Origin: Dichotomicrobium sp964466965
Lineage (GTDB): Bacteria; Pseudomonadota; Alphaproteobacteria; Rhizobiales; Rhodomicrobiaceae
NCBI GenBank assembly: GCA_964466965.1
Contig: CAYXPZ010000030.1
Location: 1 to 24,882, forward strand
DNA: 24,882 nt
Reading direction: 5' to 3'
A program made the position numbers and the translations under genes. The notes below the pieces were generated by a model. That model saw only the letters and a list, made by a program, of their open reading frames with translations, was not told where the DNA came from and ran no database searches. Of this stretch, positions 1 to 7,199 are shown piece after piece. The first letter of the stretch is position 1; every line of letters begins with the position of its first letter.

Positions 1-857
1 AAGGGCACTATCGCCACCCCATGCTTCGATTGATTGATAATGTTGCTGCCCTTGGTATTCGAAAGCTATGTTAAGTTCTTGAACAAATATATCCAACTCT
101 AATCCTTCTAGCCATCCAGGACGGTGATGTCTTATTATCGTATTCGATGGGAACATAAGTTTGACAATTTGCACCAGAATGCTCTCTCCTATCCAGCCCT
201 CACCAATTTTTCGGAACCCAAATTCTTTTCTGGTTTCATTCTCTAAGAAATTCTCAATTTGTCTTGATAGATGCGATATTTCTTTGTCTATATTCAGTAA
301 CTGGTCGCTTAACTCATACGCATCGTCATATCTGGGCGATATAGTGGATCGTTCCTTGCTTTTTTGACGCCGCTGATCTATTAGGCTCTTCAATTCTTTG
401 GGACAATAATCGGAAGCATCATTTGACCAAGCGTTCGCCATTCCTAACCGCAGTCGGTTTTGCTCGATGTACCAGCCAAAATTTTGTTTAAAAAGTCCTC
501 CGTACATGGGATGGCACCAACTGACGGAGGAACTGTAAGGGTGCAACGGTGGCAGACTTTTTCTACGAATGGGATGCTTTTAATACCCCCAATTAATAGG
601 TGATTAATTACAGTCTGCGGAAATATTCCGTTTAGGTCAAGTGTGTCAGGTGCGGTAGTAGAAATAGCGATCGCGCGGTTAACTGCTTCCTGCGCACACG
701 CACAGATAGCAGTCCTGTCATTGTCTTGACCAAAGGCTATGAAAACGCCATAATGACTTGGATAATAGACGCGAGAAAGAGGTAAAGCATCTTCGGTAAT
801 TATGGTGTCATAGATTATTACATCCTTTTTTTTCGGCAAATTCTGAGTTTTTTTCAT
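1..857 (-). pseudogene. Frameshifted zinc-finger protein with PD-(D/E)XK-like nuclease C-terminus, cut by window edge
   Basis: Two overlapping minus-strand reading frames form one protein if a single base is restored. The first runs from ATG 857 (or TTG 905) to a stop at 444-446 and contains CHRC. The second is open from about 579 to the window edge and reads CHPMYGGLFKQNFGWYIEQ, then a helical stretch rich in charged residues, then GEGWIGES, GLELDIF and AFEYQGQQHY. Adding one base at the GTTGG tract (517-521) gives C-x2-C-x9-CH, a plausible treble-clef zinc site, so a one-base deletion is the simplest explanation. The Glu, Asp and E-x-Q pattern in the C-terminal part resembles PD-(D/E)XK-type nucleases, with Gln where Lys is usual; that assignment is inference. 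Base composition is clearly lower in GC than the rest of the window. A sequencing error or recoding could also explain the shift. The gene continues beyond position 1, so its true end is unknown. Confidence 0.6.
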
Positions 858-945
858 TTCATCAGGACCATCGGCGTCCAGGACCGGAAATAGGAAAACC
901 GTCAAATCAACAAATTAAGCCAAATCAGGGAGTGAGCGTTGAGAA

Positions 946-1032
946 TGGTGCCCAGGAGAAGACTCGAACTTCCACGGCCATACGGCCACTAGCACCTGAA
1001 GCTAGCGCGTCTACCAATTCCGCCACCTGGGC
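946..1032 (-). tRNA. tRNA-Leu (anticodon CAG), CCA encoded
   Basis: The minus strand reads GCCCAGGTGGCGGAATTGG at its 5' end and closes with TCTCCTGGGCACCA. The acceptor stem pairs GCCCAGG with CCTGGGC, the anticodon loop is TTCAGGT, a long variable arm typical of class II tRNAs follows, and the T-loop is GTTCGAGTC. CCA lies at 946-948. The anticodon CAG decodes CUG, a very common leucine codon in this high-GC genome. The AT-richer sequence starts directly at its 3' end. Confidence 0.96.
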
Positions 1033-1043
1033 CTATAGCACCA

Positions 1044-1072
1044 TAGCTATTTCCGCTGCGTTTCTTTGTCAA
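1044..1072 (-). promoter_or_regulatory. Predicted sigma-70-type promoter of tRNA-Leu
   Basis: On the minus strand a perfect TTGACA (1072 to 1067) is followed by a 17-base spacer and TAGCTA (1049 to 1044). The predicted transcript start falls a few bases before the tRNA 5' end at 1032. The -35 box and spacing are strong; the -10 box is only a partial match. Confidence 0.55.
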
Positions 1073-1160
1073 TGTTCGCCCGCGGCGGCTTCACATCACC
1101 CTGGCAGCATTGTAAGGCTGAGCGAGCCAGACCAAAGCCGTAAAAGAAAGGATAGCCCGG

Positions 1161-2144
1161 ATGGTGCGCGCCTTGGAGGATTCAAAGCTCGTCACGGTGT
1201 TTGGCGGCTCGGGCTTCATCGGGCGGCATACGGTCTGGGCGCTGTCGCAGGCCGGATACCGGGTGCGCGTTGCTGTCAGGCGACCGGAACTGGCGGGCTT
1301 CATGCGGTCTTACGGCCTCGTCGGACAAATACACCCGATCCAGGCCAATGTGCGCGATGATGAGTCTGTACGCCAGGCGATCATCGGAGCCGACGCGGTT
1401 GTCAACCTTGTGGGGATTTTGGCGCCCAGCGGCAAACAGACGTTTCAAGCGGTCCAAGCCGAGGGCGCGACGCGCATCTCCCGCATCGCCGCGCAAAACG
1501 GGGTTCAGAATTTCGTCCATGTCTCCGCGATCGGCGCAGACCGCAACTCCAATTCGCGCTACGCCCGCACCAAAGCCGAGGGCGAGGATGCCGTGCTCCA
1601 GGCAATTCCAAGAGCGGTGGTCCTGCGCCCGTCCATTGTGTTCGGGCCGGAGGATGAATTTTTCAACCGCTTTGCAGAGCTGGCGCGCATCTCCCCGGCA
1701 TTGCCGCTGATCGGCTTTGGCAAGACCAAGTTCCAGCCAGTCTATGTCGGCGATGTCGCCCAGGCCATCGTCGCCGCGCTGAATGGGCAAGCGAAGCCCG
1801 GGGCGATCTACGAGTTGGGCGGGCCGCACGTCTACACCTTTAAGGAGTTGCTCGACAAGATCGGCGAATACACCCACCGCAAGCGCGCCTACATCCCGAT
1901 CCCGTTCTTCATTGCCACCATTCAGGCCGCATTGATCCAGTGGCTGCCGAATGCGCCGCTCACGGTCGATCAGGTGCGGTTGTTGCGCAAGGATAACGTG
2001 GTCAGCCAGCGCGCAAAGGATGAGGGCCTGACGCTAGAGGCGCTGGGCATCGAGCCGCACAGCGTGGAAGTGATCGTGCCGGATTATCTCTGGCGGTTTA
2101 GGCCGAGTGGCGAGTTCGCCAGCGACGAGACCCCCGGCGGTTAA
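1161..2144 (+). CDS. Complex I NDUFA9-like atypical SDR / NAD(P)-binding epimerase-like protein
   Basis: This 327-residue protein is an atypical short-chain dehydrogenase with an N-terminal Rossmann fold (VFGGSGFIGRHTVWAL, about residues 13-28) and a Y-x3-K pair in RYARTKAEGE near residues 132-141. The N-terminus and length resemble the NDUFA9 branch, an accessory subunit of mitochondrial complex I that has alphaproteobacterial homologues. Its bacterial role is uncertain; assembly or stability of complex I or quinone-related chemistry has been suggested for the family. The start ATG has an AAGGA ribosome binding site eight bases upstream. It converges on the ZIP gene, with only eight bases between the two stops. 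It could equally be called a generic NAD-dependent epimerase. Confidence 0.85.
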   Translation: MVRALEDSKLVTVFGGSGFIGRHTVWALSQAGYRVRVAVRRPELAGFMRSYGLVGQIHPIQANVRDDESVRQAIIGADAVVNLVGILAPSGKQTFQAVQAEGATRISRIAAQNGVQNFVHVSAIGADRNSNSRYARTKAEGEDAVLQAIPRAVVLRPSIVFGPEDEFFNRFAELARISPALPLIGFGKTKFQPVYVGDVAQAIVAALNGQAKPGAIYELGGPHVYTFKELLDKIGEYTHRKRAYIPIPFFIATIQAALIQWLPNAPLTVDQVRLLRKDNVVSQRAKDEGLTLEALGIEPHSVEVIVPDYLWRFRPSGEFASDETPGG

Positions 2145-2152
2145 AGCGCCGT

Positions 2153-2866
2153 TCAGGCGAGTAACTCGTGGCCCCATAGCCCGAGCATGAACCCGGCTAC
2201 TGCGCCGAGGGGTGGAGCCCAGGCGCGGCTCAGATGCGCTTGCGGCGCGATGTCTTCAAAGGTCAGGTAAAGAATGCCGCCCGCTGCAAACAACATGATG
2301 CCGCCGATCACGCCGTGGAAGTCCTGAAGCGCCCCGTAACCCACCCATGCGGCCAGCGGGCCGAGCGGAACGATAGCAAAAAATGCCACCATCACAGTGT
2401 TTCCGGGGACGCGCGCATCCCGATTAAGTTCGCGATACGCGTTAAAGCTTTCGGGCAGATTCTGCAGGGCGATCAGCAGCGCAAGCAGGATCCCTTTTGA
2501 TTGCTGGGTTGCCATCAGCGATCCCAGCGCCAGGGATTCCGGCACATAATCGAGCAACATTGCCATCAACTGCGCCGCTGCCCCGCCATGCGTCTTGATC
2601 AGCATGTCCGCGAGGAAAAAGCTGAGCGCCCCAGCGCCAAAAGTCAGCAAGGCGAGGCCGGTCGGCAGCGCTTGCAGTCCTTCGGGAACCAACACCAACG
2701 ATATCGCGGCCAACAGAACGCCCCCGCCGAACGCAATGACGGTATGGCGGAACTCTGTCTCCATCCACGCCGGCAGCAGCCCTTCCCACCGCGCAAGCAT
2801 GCCGCCGACCGGGATCGCGGCGCCGGCCAGCAACGCATAGACAAGCGCGATTTGGAGGTGAGTCAT
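2153..2866 (-). CDS. ZIP-family metal transporter-like membrane protein with variant metal-site motifs
   Basis: This 237-residue protein is almost entirely hydrophobic, with about seven to eight membrane segments. Two central segments carry LLDYVPESLALG and ALQNLPESFNAY, matching the two metal-coordinating helices of ZIP transporters. In classical members these begin His-x-x-Pro-Glu; here the first residue is Asp in one and Gln in the other, while both Pro-Glu pairs remain. Metal choice may therefore differ from the zinc and iron transporters of the family, or transport could be altered; this is inference. It lies 24 bases after uppP on the same strand, so the two are probably cotranscribed. 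The ATG at 2866 has only a distant GGGGA as a possible ribosome binding site. Confidence 0.8.
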   Translation of the reverse strand: MTHLQIALVYALLAGAAIPVGGMLARWEGLLPAWMETEFRHTVIAFGGGVLLAAISLVLVPEGLQALPTGLALLTFGAGALSFFLADMLIKTHGGAAAQLMAMLLDYVPESLALGSLMATQQSKGILLALLIALQNLPESFNAYRELNRDARVPGNTVMVAFFAIVPLGPLAAWVGYGALQDFHGVIGGIMLFAAGGILYLTFEDIAPQAHLSRAWAPPLGAVAGFMLGLWGHELLA

Positions 2867-2890
2867 GGCATGCCGATCCCCGGGCTGTCC

Positions 2891-3694
2891 TCACATATAG
2901 ACGATGACGAACAGGAACGCGCCCAGCGCCAGCCGGTAAACCACGAAAGGCAACATGCTCATGCGCTGGAGCAGCCACATCATGAACCAGATCGCGATAA
3001 ACGCCGCGATAAACGACAGGCCGGCGGCCGCTGCGCCAACCTGCAGCGAGGCGGTCCCGCCGGTCTGATACAACTCAAGCGCGCTGCCTGCGCCCAACCC
3101 GAGGATCGACGGGATCGCCAGCAGCATGGCGAAGCGCGCGGCTTCTGGCCGCTCCATGCCGAGATAACGCCCCGCCGTCATGGTCACGCCGGCCCGGCTC
3201 GCCCCGGGGATCAGCGCCAGGACTTGCGCCAGCCCAATGAACATGACCCCGCGCAAGCGTAGATTGCCAATGTGCCGGTCGGTGGGGAAGCGCTCATCGA
3301 TGACCAGCAGCAGTATGGCGAAAATGATGTTGGCCCAGGCGATCACCTCCAAACTGCGCAGGCTGTCGTAATATCCGGACTTGAGCAGAGCGAAGCCGAT
3401 GACGAGCAATGGTATCGATGCTGCAACCAGATAGATGAGCACACGCGCTTCAGCGCTGCGCCGCCCGCTCATGAGCGCGAGCGCTCCACGCAACAACGCG
3501 CGAACCTCCCGGTGAAAGTAGATGATGACCGCGAACAGGCTGCCGACATGCATCGCCACGTCGATCAGCGGCCCCTGATCGGCCCAGCCGGATACAAAAT
3601 TGGGGACGATTATGAGATGCGCTGATGAACTCACCGGCCAGAATTCGGTGAGCCCCTGAACGATGGCGAGGATCAGAAGTTGTTCAAAGGGCAT
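2891..3694 (-). CDS. uppP: Undecaprenyl-diphosphatase (UppP/BacA family)
   Basis: This inner-membrane enzyme dephosphorylates undecaprenyl diphosphate to recycle the lipid carrier for peptidoglycan and other cell-wall polymers; extra copies raise bacitracin tolerance. Both family signatures are present: QGLTEFWPVSSSAH at residues 13-26, including the conserved Glu17 and the serine run, and PGASRAG at 163-169 with the conserved Arg167. In many members the second motif reads PGTSRSG, so the Ala substitutions here are minor variation. The length of 267 residues and about eight hydrophobic segments fit the family. The ATG at 3694 has an AAGGAT ribosome binding site nine bases upstream. The ZIP-like gene follows on the same strand. 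Confidence 0.95.
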   Translation of the reverse strand: MPFEQLLILAIVQGLTEFWPVSSSAHLIIVPNFVSGWADQGPLIDVAMHVGSLFAVIIYFHREVRALLRGALALMSGRRSAEARVLIYLVAASIPLLVIGFALLKSGYYDSLRSLEVIAWANIIFAILLLVIDERFPTDRHIGNLRLRGVMFIGLAQVLALIPGASRAGVTMTAGRYLGMERPEAARFAMLLAIPSILGLGAGSALELYQTGGTASLQVGAAAAGLSFIAAFIAIWFMMWLLQRMSMLPFVVYRLALGAFLFVIVYM

Positions 3695-3851
3695 TCGGCG
3701 TGATCCTTATGCGGGCGCTCTTGTGCGGCGCGGGCCGGGCGGGCAGAGTGACGTCAGCTTGGGCGTGGCATGCGCCGTTCTCCTACAGCGCCGCTTGCGG
3801 CTGCGCCAGCACAAATCCATGATCTCCGGATCAGCCTGCTGAAGTGTTACG

Positions 3852-4547
3852 ATGTGGAACTTGTATCACTATCCGCTGTGCCCGTTCTCCCGGTCGGTCC
3901 GTCTGGCGCTCGGCGAATATGCCTGGGAGATTGATCTGGTCGATCAGCGACCCTGGCAGGTGGACCGGGACTTCCTGGCGATCAATCCGGCGGGGACAGT
4001 GCCTGTCCTCAAGGGACCGTCCGATCTGCGGCTTTGCGGCGTGTACGCGATTGCGGAATATCTCGCTGATACCGGCGGTCGCCCTGGCCTTGGCGGACGC
4101 CGCGAGAACACGCTGTTTCCCGGTAAGGCCGAGATGCGCGCGGAAGTGCGCCGGCTGGTTGACTGGTTTCACCGCAAGTTCGACGAAGACGTTGCGGACA
4201 GCATCCTCTCGGAAAAGCTGTATCAGCGTTATCCTGAGGCCCGCCGCACGCCGGACCCTGCTCTGATCCGAACAGGCCGCAACAATTTGCGCTATCACCT
4301 GAGCTATGTGAGCTATTTGGCGTACCATCGCGATTGGCTTGCCGGGCCGCAAATGAGCTTTGCCGATCTGGCGGCTGCTGCCCATTTATCTGTCATGGAT
4401 TATCTGGACGAGATGCCGTGGGAGGATTTCCCCGAGGCTAAACAGTGGTATGCGCGGATCAAGTCGCGGCCCGCGTTTCGGCCGTTGCTGGGCGACCGGC
4501 TGACGGTGCTGGCGCCCCCCGCGCATTATGCCGATCTGGACTTTTGA
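3852..4547 (+). CDS. Glutathione S-transferase family protein
   Basis: This 231-residue protein has an N-terminal thioredoxin-like domain (about residues 1-75) with YPLCPFSRSVRLAL in the active-site position and NPAGTVPVL carrying the cis-proline that binds the glutathione backbone. A helical C-terminal domain follows (about 90-220). The Cys-Pro-Phe-Ser motif suggests a cysteine- or serine-type rather than tyrosine-type enzyme. The substrate cannot be told from sequence. The stop codon shares one base with the queG start (TGATG), so the two are translationally coupled. No clear ribosome binding site precedes the ATG. The 157 bases before it, divergent to uppP, show no convincing promoter. Confidence 0.9.
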   Translation: MWNLYHYPLCPFSRSVRLALGEYAWEIDLVDQRPWQVDRDFLAINPAGTVPVLKGPSDLRLCGVYAIAEYLADTGGRPGLGGRRENTLFPGKAEMRAEVRRLVDWFHRKFDEDVADSILSEKLYQRYPEARRTPDPALIRTGRNNLRYHLSYVSYLAYHRDWLAGPQMSFADLAAAAHLSVMDYLDEMPWEDFPEAKQWYARIKSRPAFRPLLGDRLTVLAPPAHYADLDF

Positions 4548-5707
4548 TGGCGACGCTTGTGACAAACCGGCCTGCGGGCACACCCGCGCTGCGCACCGAG
4601 CTTGAGCGCCGCGCGCATGACGCCGGGTTCGACGTGCTGGGGATTGCGCCGGCGGATGCGATCCCGCACGCCGCGCCGCGCCTGCATCAATTTCTGGCGC
4701 AGGGGCGCCATGGAACCATGGTTTGGATGGCCAACACCGCCGACCGCCGCACCTCGCCGCGCGCCCTCTGGCCTGAGGCACGCAGCATCATTATGCTAGG
4801 CATGAATTATGGCCCAGACCATGATCCACTGGCGGCGCTGGAGGAGCGGTCGAACGGCGTCATTTCCGTCTACGCGCGGGGGCGCGATTATCACGATGTG
4901 ATTAAGGGCAGGCTCAAGCAGGTCGCGGGCTGGCTGCACGGCGCGACCGGGCATGAGGTCAAGGTGTTCGTCGATACCGCGCCGGTTATGGAAAAGCCGC
5001 TCGCCGAAGCTGCCGGGCTGGGCTGGCAGGGCAAGCACACCAATCTCGTCTCGCGCGATCTCGGCTCATGGCTGTTTCTCGGCGCCATCTTCACCGCTGC
5101 AGAGTTGCCCTACGATGGGCCGGAACAGGATCACTGCGGCTCGTGCCGCGCTTGCCTCGACATCTGCCCGACCGATGCGTTTCCAGCGCCCTATCAGCTC
5201 GATGCGCGACGTTGCATCTCCTATCTGACGATCGAGCACAAGGAGCACATCCCCACCGAATTCCGCGCGCCGATGGGCAATCGCATCTATGGCTGCGACG
5301 ATTGTCTGGCGGTATGCCCGTGGAACAAGTTCGCGCAGGAGGCCAGTGAGGCCAAGCTCAAAGCGCGGGACAGCGCCCGGTCGCCTGCGTTGAGCGAGCT
5401 TTTGAGGGTGGACGATGCGGCGTTCCGCGCGCGGTTTGCCGGCTCTCCGATCAAGCGGATCGGACGCGATCGCTTCATCCGCAACGTGCTGATTGCGGCG
5501 GGGAATTCACAAGACCAGGGTCTGCGCCCCGACGTGGTTGCGCTGCTGGGCGATCCGTCGCCGCTGGTGCGGGCGATGGCGGTCTGGGCGCTGTCGTGCT
5601 TGAGCGCAGCAGGCGGCGACTGGTCAGATTGGGAACGGCTTAAGGCCGCGCATGCGCCGGGCGAAGAGGACATTCAGGTGCGCGCGGAATGGCAAGCGGG
5701 GGCGTAG
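4547..5707 (+). CDS. queG: Epoxyqueuosine reductase QueG
   Basis: QueG carries out the last step of queuosine biosynthesis, reducing epoxyqueuosine in the wobble position of GUN-decoding tRNAs, using cobalamin and two [4Fe-4S] clusters. The 386-residue protein shows the ferredoxin-type motif CGSCRACLDICP (Cys197, 200, 203, 207), Cys223 in CISYLTIEHKE and CDDCLAVCP (Cys250, 253, 257). FVDTAPVMEKPLA contains Asp143, in the place of the family's catalytic aspartate. A helical, HEAT-like C-terminus follows, as in full-length members. The start overlaps the GST stop; a longer in-frame extension from 4445 would run inside GST and is unlikely. As a cobalamin enzyme it shares a cofactor requirement with the mutase downstream. 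Confidence 0.96.
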   Translation: MATLVTNRPAGTPALRTELERRAHDAGFDVLGIAPADAIPHAAPRLHQFLAQGRHGTMVWMANTADRRTSPRALWPEARSIIMLGMNYGPDHDPLAALEERSNGVISVYARGRDYHDVIKGRLKQVAGWLHGATGHEVKVFVDTAPVMEKPLAEAAGLGWQGKHTNLVSRDLGSWLFLGAIFTAAELPYDGPEQDHCGSCRACLDICPTDAFPAPYQLDARRCISYLTIEHKEHIPTEFRAPMGNRIYGCDDCLAVCPWNKFAQEASEAKLKARDSARSPALSELLRVDDAAFRARFAGSPIKRIGRDRFIRNVLIAAGNSQDQGLRPDVVALLGDPSPLVRAMAVWALSCLSAAGGDWSDWERLKAAHAPGEEDIQVRAEWQAGA

Positions 5708-5708
5708 A

Positions 5709-6587
5709 ATGTCGGTGTTGCTAGCAGTTGGGTTGGGGTATTCGGCGAAGGAGCTGGCGCAGCGGCTGCACGCTCAGGGGTGGCGGATCATCGGTACGAG
5801 CCGCTCGGCAGAGGGCGCGCGCGCGATTGATGCGATGGGTTATGAAAGCGTTCAATTCGCCGGAAGCGCGCCGAGCCCGGCGCTTTCGCAGGCGATCGGC
5901 GCGGCAACCCATCTCCTGATCTCAGCATCACCGGGGTCGCAGAGCGATCCGCTGCTAGCCTGGCATGCGGAAGATGTGCGCGCGGCGGGTCTGCGCTGGG
6001 TCGGCTATCTCTCGACCATCGGGGTGTACGGCAACTTCGATGGCGGCTGGGTGGATGAGGAGACGCCGCCTGCACCAACCTCGCAGCGCGGTCGCATGCG
6101 CGTGGAGGCCGAACGGGCCTGGCTGCAGTTTGCCCAAGACAGCGGCGTGCCCGTCGGGATTTTCCGCTTGTCAGGAATCTATGGTCCGGGGCGCGGCCCG
6201 CTGGAGAAGCTGCGCCGGGGCGCTGCGCGCGCTGTGATCAAGCCAGGGCAGGTCTTCAACCGCATTCATGTGGCGGATATCGCTACGGCGCTTCAAGCAG
6301 GGATTGCCAAGCCGGAGGCGCAGGCTGGCGGGCGCGTTTACAACCTCACCGATGATGAACCCGCCCCGCCGCAGGATGTCCTGGATTTCGCCGCCGATCT
6401 GATTGGGGTGCCGCATCCGCCGCGCGTGCCATTCGAGGACGCAGACATGTCGCCAATGGCCCGCAGCTTTTACGGCGACAACAAGCGCACGTCCAACGCC
6501 CGCATCAAGCAGGAGTTGGGCGTGACGCTTGCATATCCGACCTATCGCGAAGGGTTGCGCGGTCTGCGGGACATCAAAGCTGAGTGA
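5709..6587 (+). CDS. NAD-dependent epimerase/SDR family protein (YeeZ-like)
   Basis: This 292-residue protein begins one base after the queG stop, so it is the third gene of the GST-queG operon. The N-terminus VLLAVGLGYSAKELAQRL is a Rossmann nucleotide-binding loop of a diverged type. GYLSTIGVYGNFDGGWVDE is the typical epimerase strand and loop that usually precedes the active site, and RLSGIYGPGRGPLEKL and FNRIHVADIA are also family hallmarks. The usual Tyr-x3-Lys pair is not seen where expected; GRMRVEAE occupies that place, so classical catalysis may be lost. YeeZ-like proteins have no well-established reaction, so no substrate is proposed. The start codon was chosen for spacing after queG; an upstream ATG at 5652 lies inside queG. 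Confidence 0.85.
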   Translation: MSVLLAVGLGYSAKELAQRLHAQGWRIIGTSRSAEGARAIDAMGYESVQFAGSAPSPALSQAIGAATHLLISASPGSQSDPLLAWHAEDVRAAGLRWVGYLSTIGVYGNFDGGWVDEETPPAPTSQRGRMRVEAERAWLQFAQDSGVPVGIFRLSGIYGPGRGPLEKLRRGAARAVIKPGQVFNRIHVADIATALQAGIAKPEAQAGGRVYNLTDDEPAPPQDVLDFAADLIGVPHPPRVPFEDADMSPMARSFYGDNKRTSNARIKQELGVTLAYPTYREGLRGLRDIKAE

Positions 6588-6651
6588 ATGCCCAGATCGC
6601 AGACCAGCCGTGTTCACATCCGGCGGCGAGCCGCTTCCCTCCACGGCGGTC

Positions 6652-6987
6652 TTAGTTGAACTGGTCCCGACCCGAATCCGGCATGTAGTTCTTGCACCGG
6701 TTTTTGACGCGAATATCGTTGCCGATCACGCGGCAAACTTGTTCGACCTTGCCTGGATTGTAGCGAATTGCGTCGAACGAGACCGAAATGCCGTACTGTC
6801 TGGCAACCTTAACGATGTTTAAGTCCTCGCAATACGGCGTGGCGAAACGGCGGCCATTCTGGACCTGAAAGTTGCCGTCGCAGCGGATTTGCGCGTCAGC
6901 CGGTGGGGCGGAGACGCCGGCGCCGAGCGCGGTAAACAAACCAATGGCAGCAAGTCCGGAAACCCGGAGTACCGATTTAACTGACAT
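6652..6987 (-). CDS. Small secreted cysteine-containing protein of unknown function
   Basis: This 110-residue protein has a clear signal peptide: a short basic start, a hydrophobic stretch (VLRVSGLAAIGLFTALGAGV) and a likely cleavage after ADA near residue 32. The mature part, about 78 residues, contains four cysteines in RCDGNF, YCEDLN, VCRVIG and RCKNYM, which could form two disulfides in the periplasm. Similar small secreted proteins are common in Hyphomicrobiales, to my recollection, but none has a function I can name. The start at 6987 is supported by a strong GGAGGT seven bases upstream; a longer version from 7044 would bury the signal peptide. It converges on the SDR gene and diverges from mutA. 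Confidence 0.82.
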   Translation of the reverse strand: MSVKSVLRVSGLAAIGLFTALGAGVSAPPADAQIRCDGNFQVQNGRRFATPYCEDLNIVKVARQYGISVSFDAIRYNPGKVEQVCRVIGNDIRVKNRCKNYMPDSGRDQFN

Positions 6988-7199
6988 ACGAGTGACCTCC
7001 GACATTTTTCGAGTAAACTGCTCAGCGAGTGCGCCCCACATCATGGCTTAGATATTTGAACCTAGCATGAACAGCCCACACTTCGCAGCATCGGCCGTTG
7101 GGCCTCATCGTTTTGTGATTGCGCTGTCCCAGATCAGACGTGCCGGCCAGCGTGTGGAAGGATTGGACATCGCCGCAACGGGCCAAGTATTGTGTGCTC

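Noticed and set aside
161..367. Plus-strand frame of 68 codons in the AT-rich left part
   Set aside because: It is antisense to the coherent minus-strand nuclease-like frame that runs through the same bases.
932..1360. Plus-strand frame crossing tRNA-Leu
   Set aside because: It runs through the antisense of a complete tRNA and then out of frame through the NDUFA9-like gene; no family resemblance.
7119..7199. Longer N-terminus of the mutase small subunit from 7119
   Set aside because: The added residues do not resemble the family's N-terminus, and the family-like sequence begins soon after the ATG at 7200.
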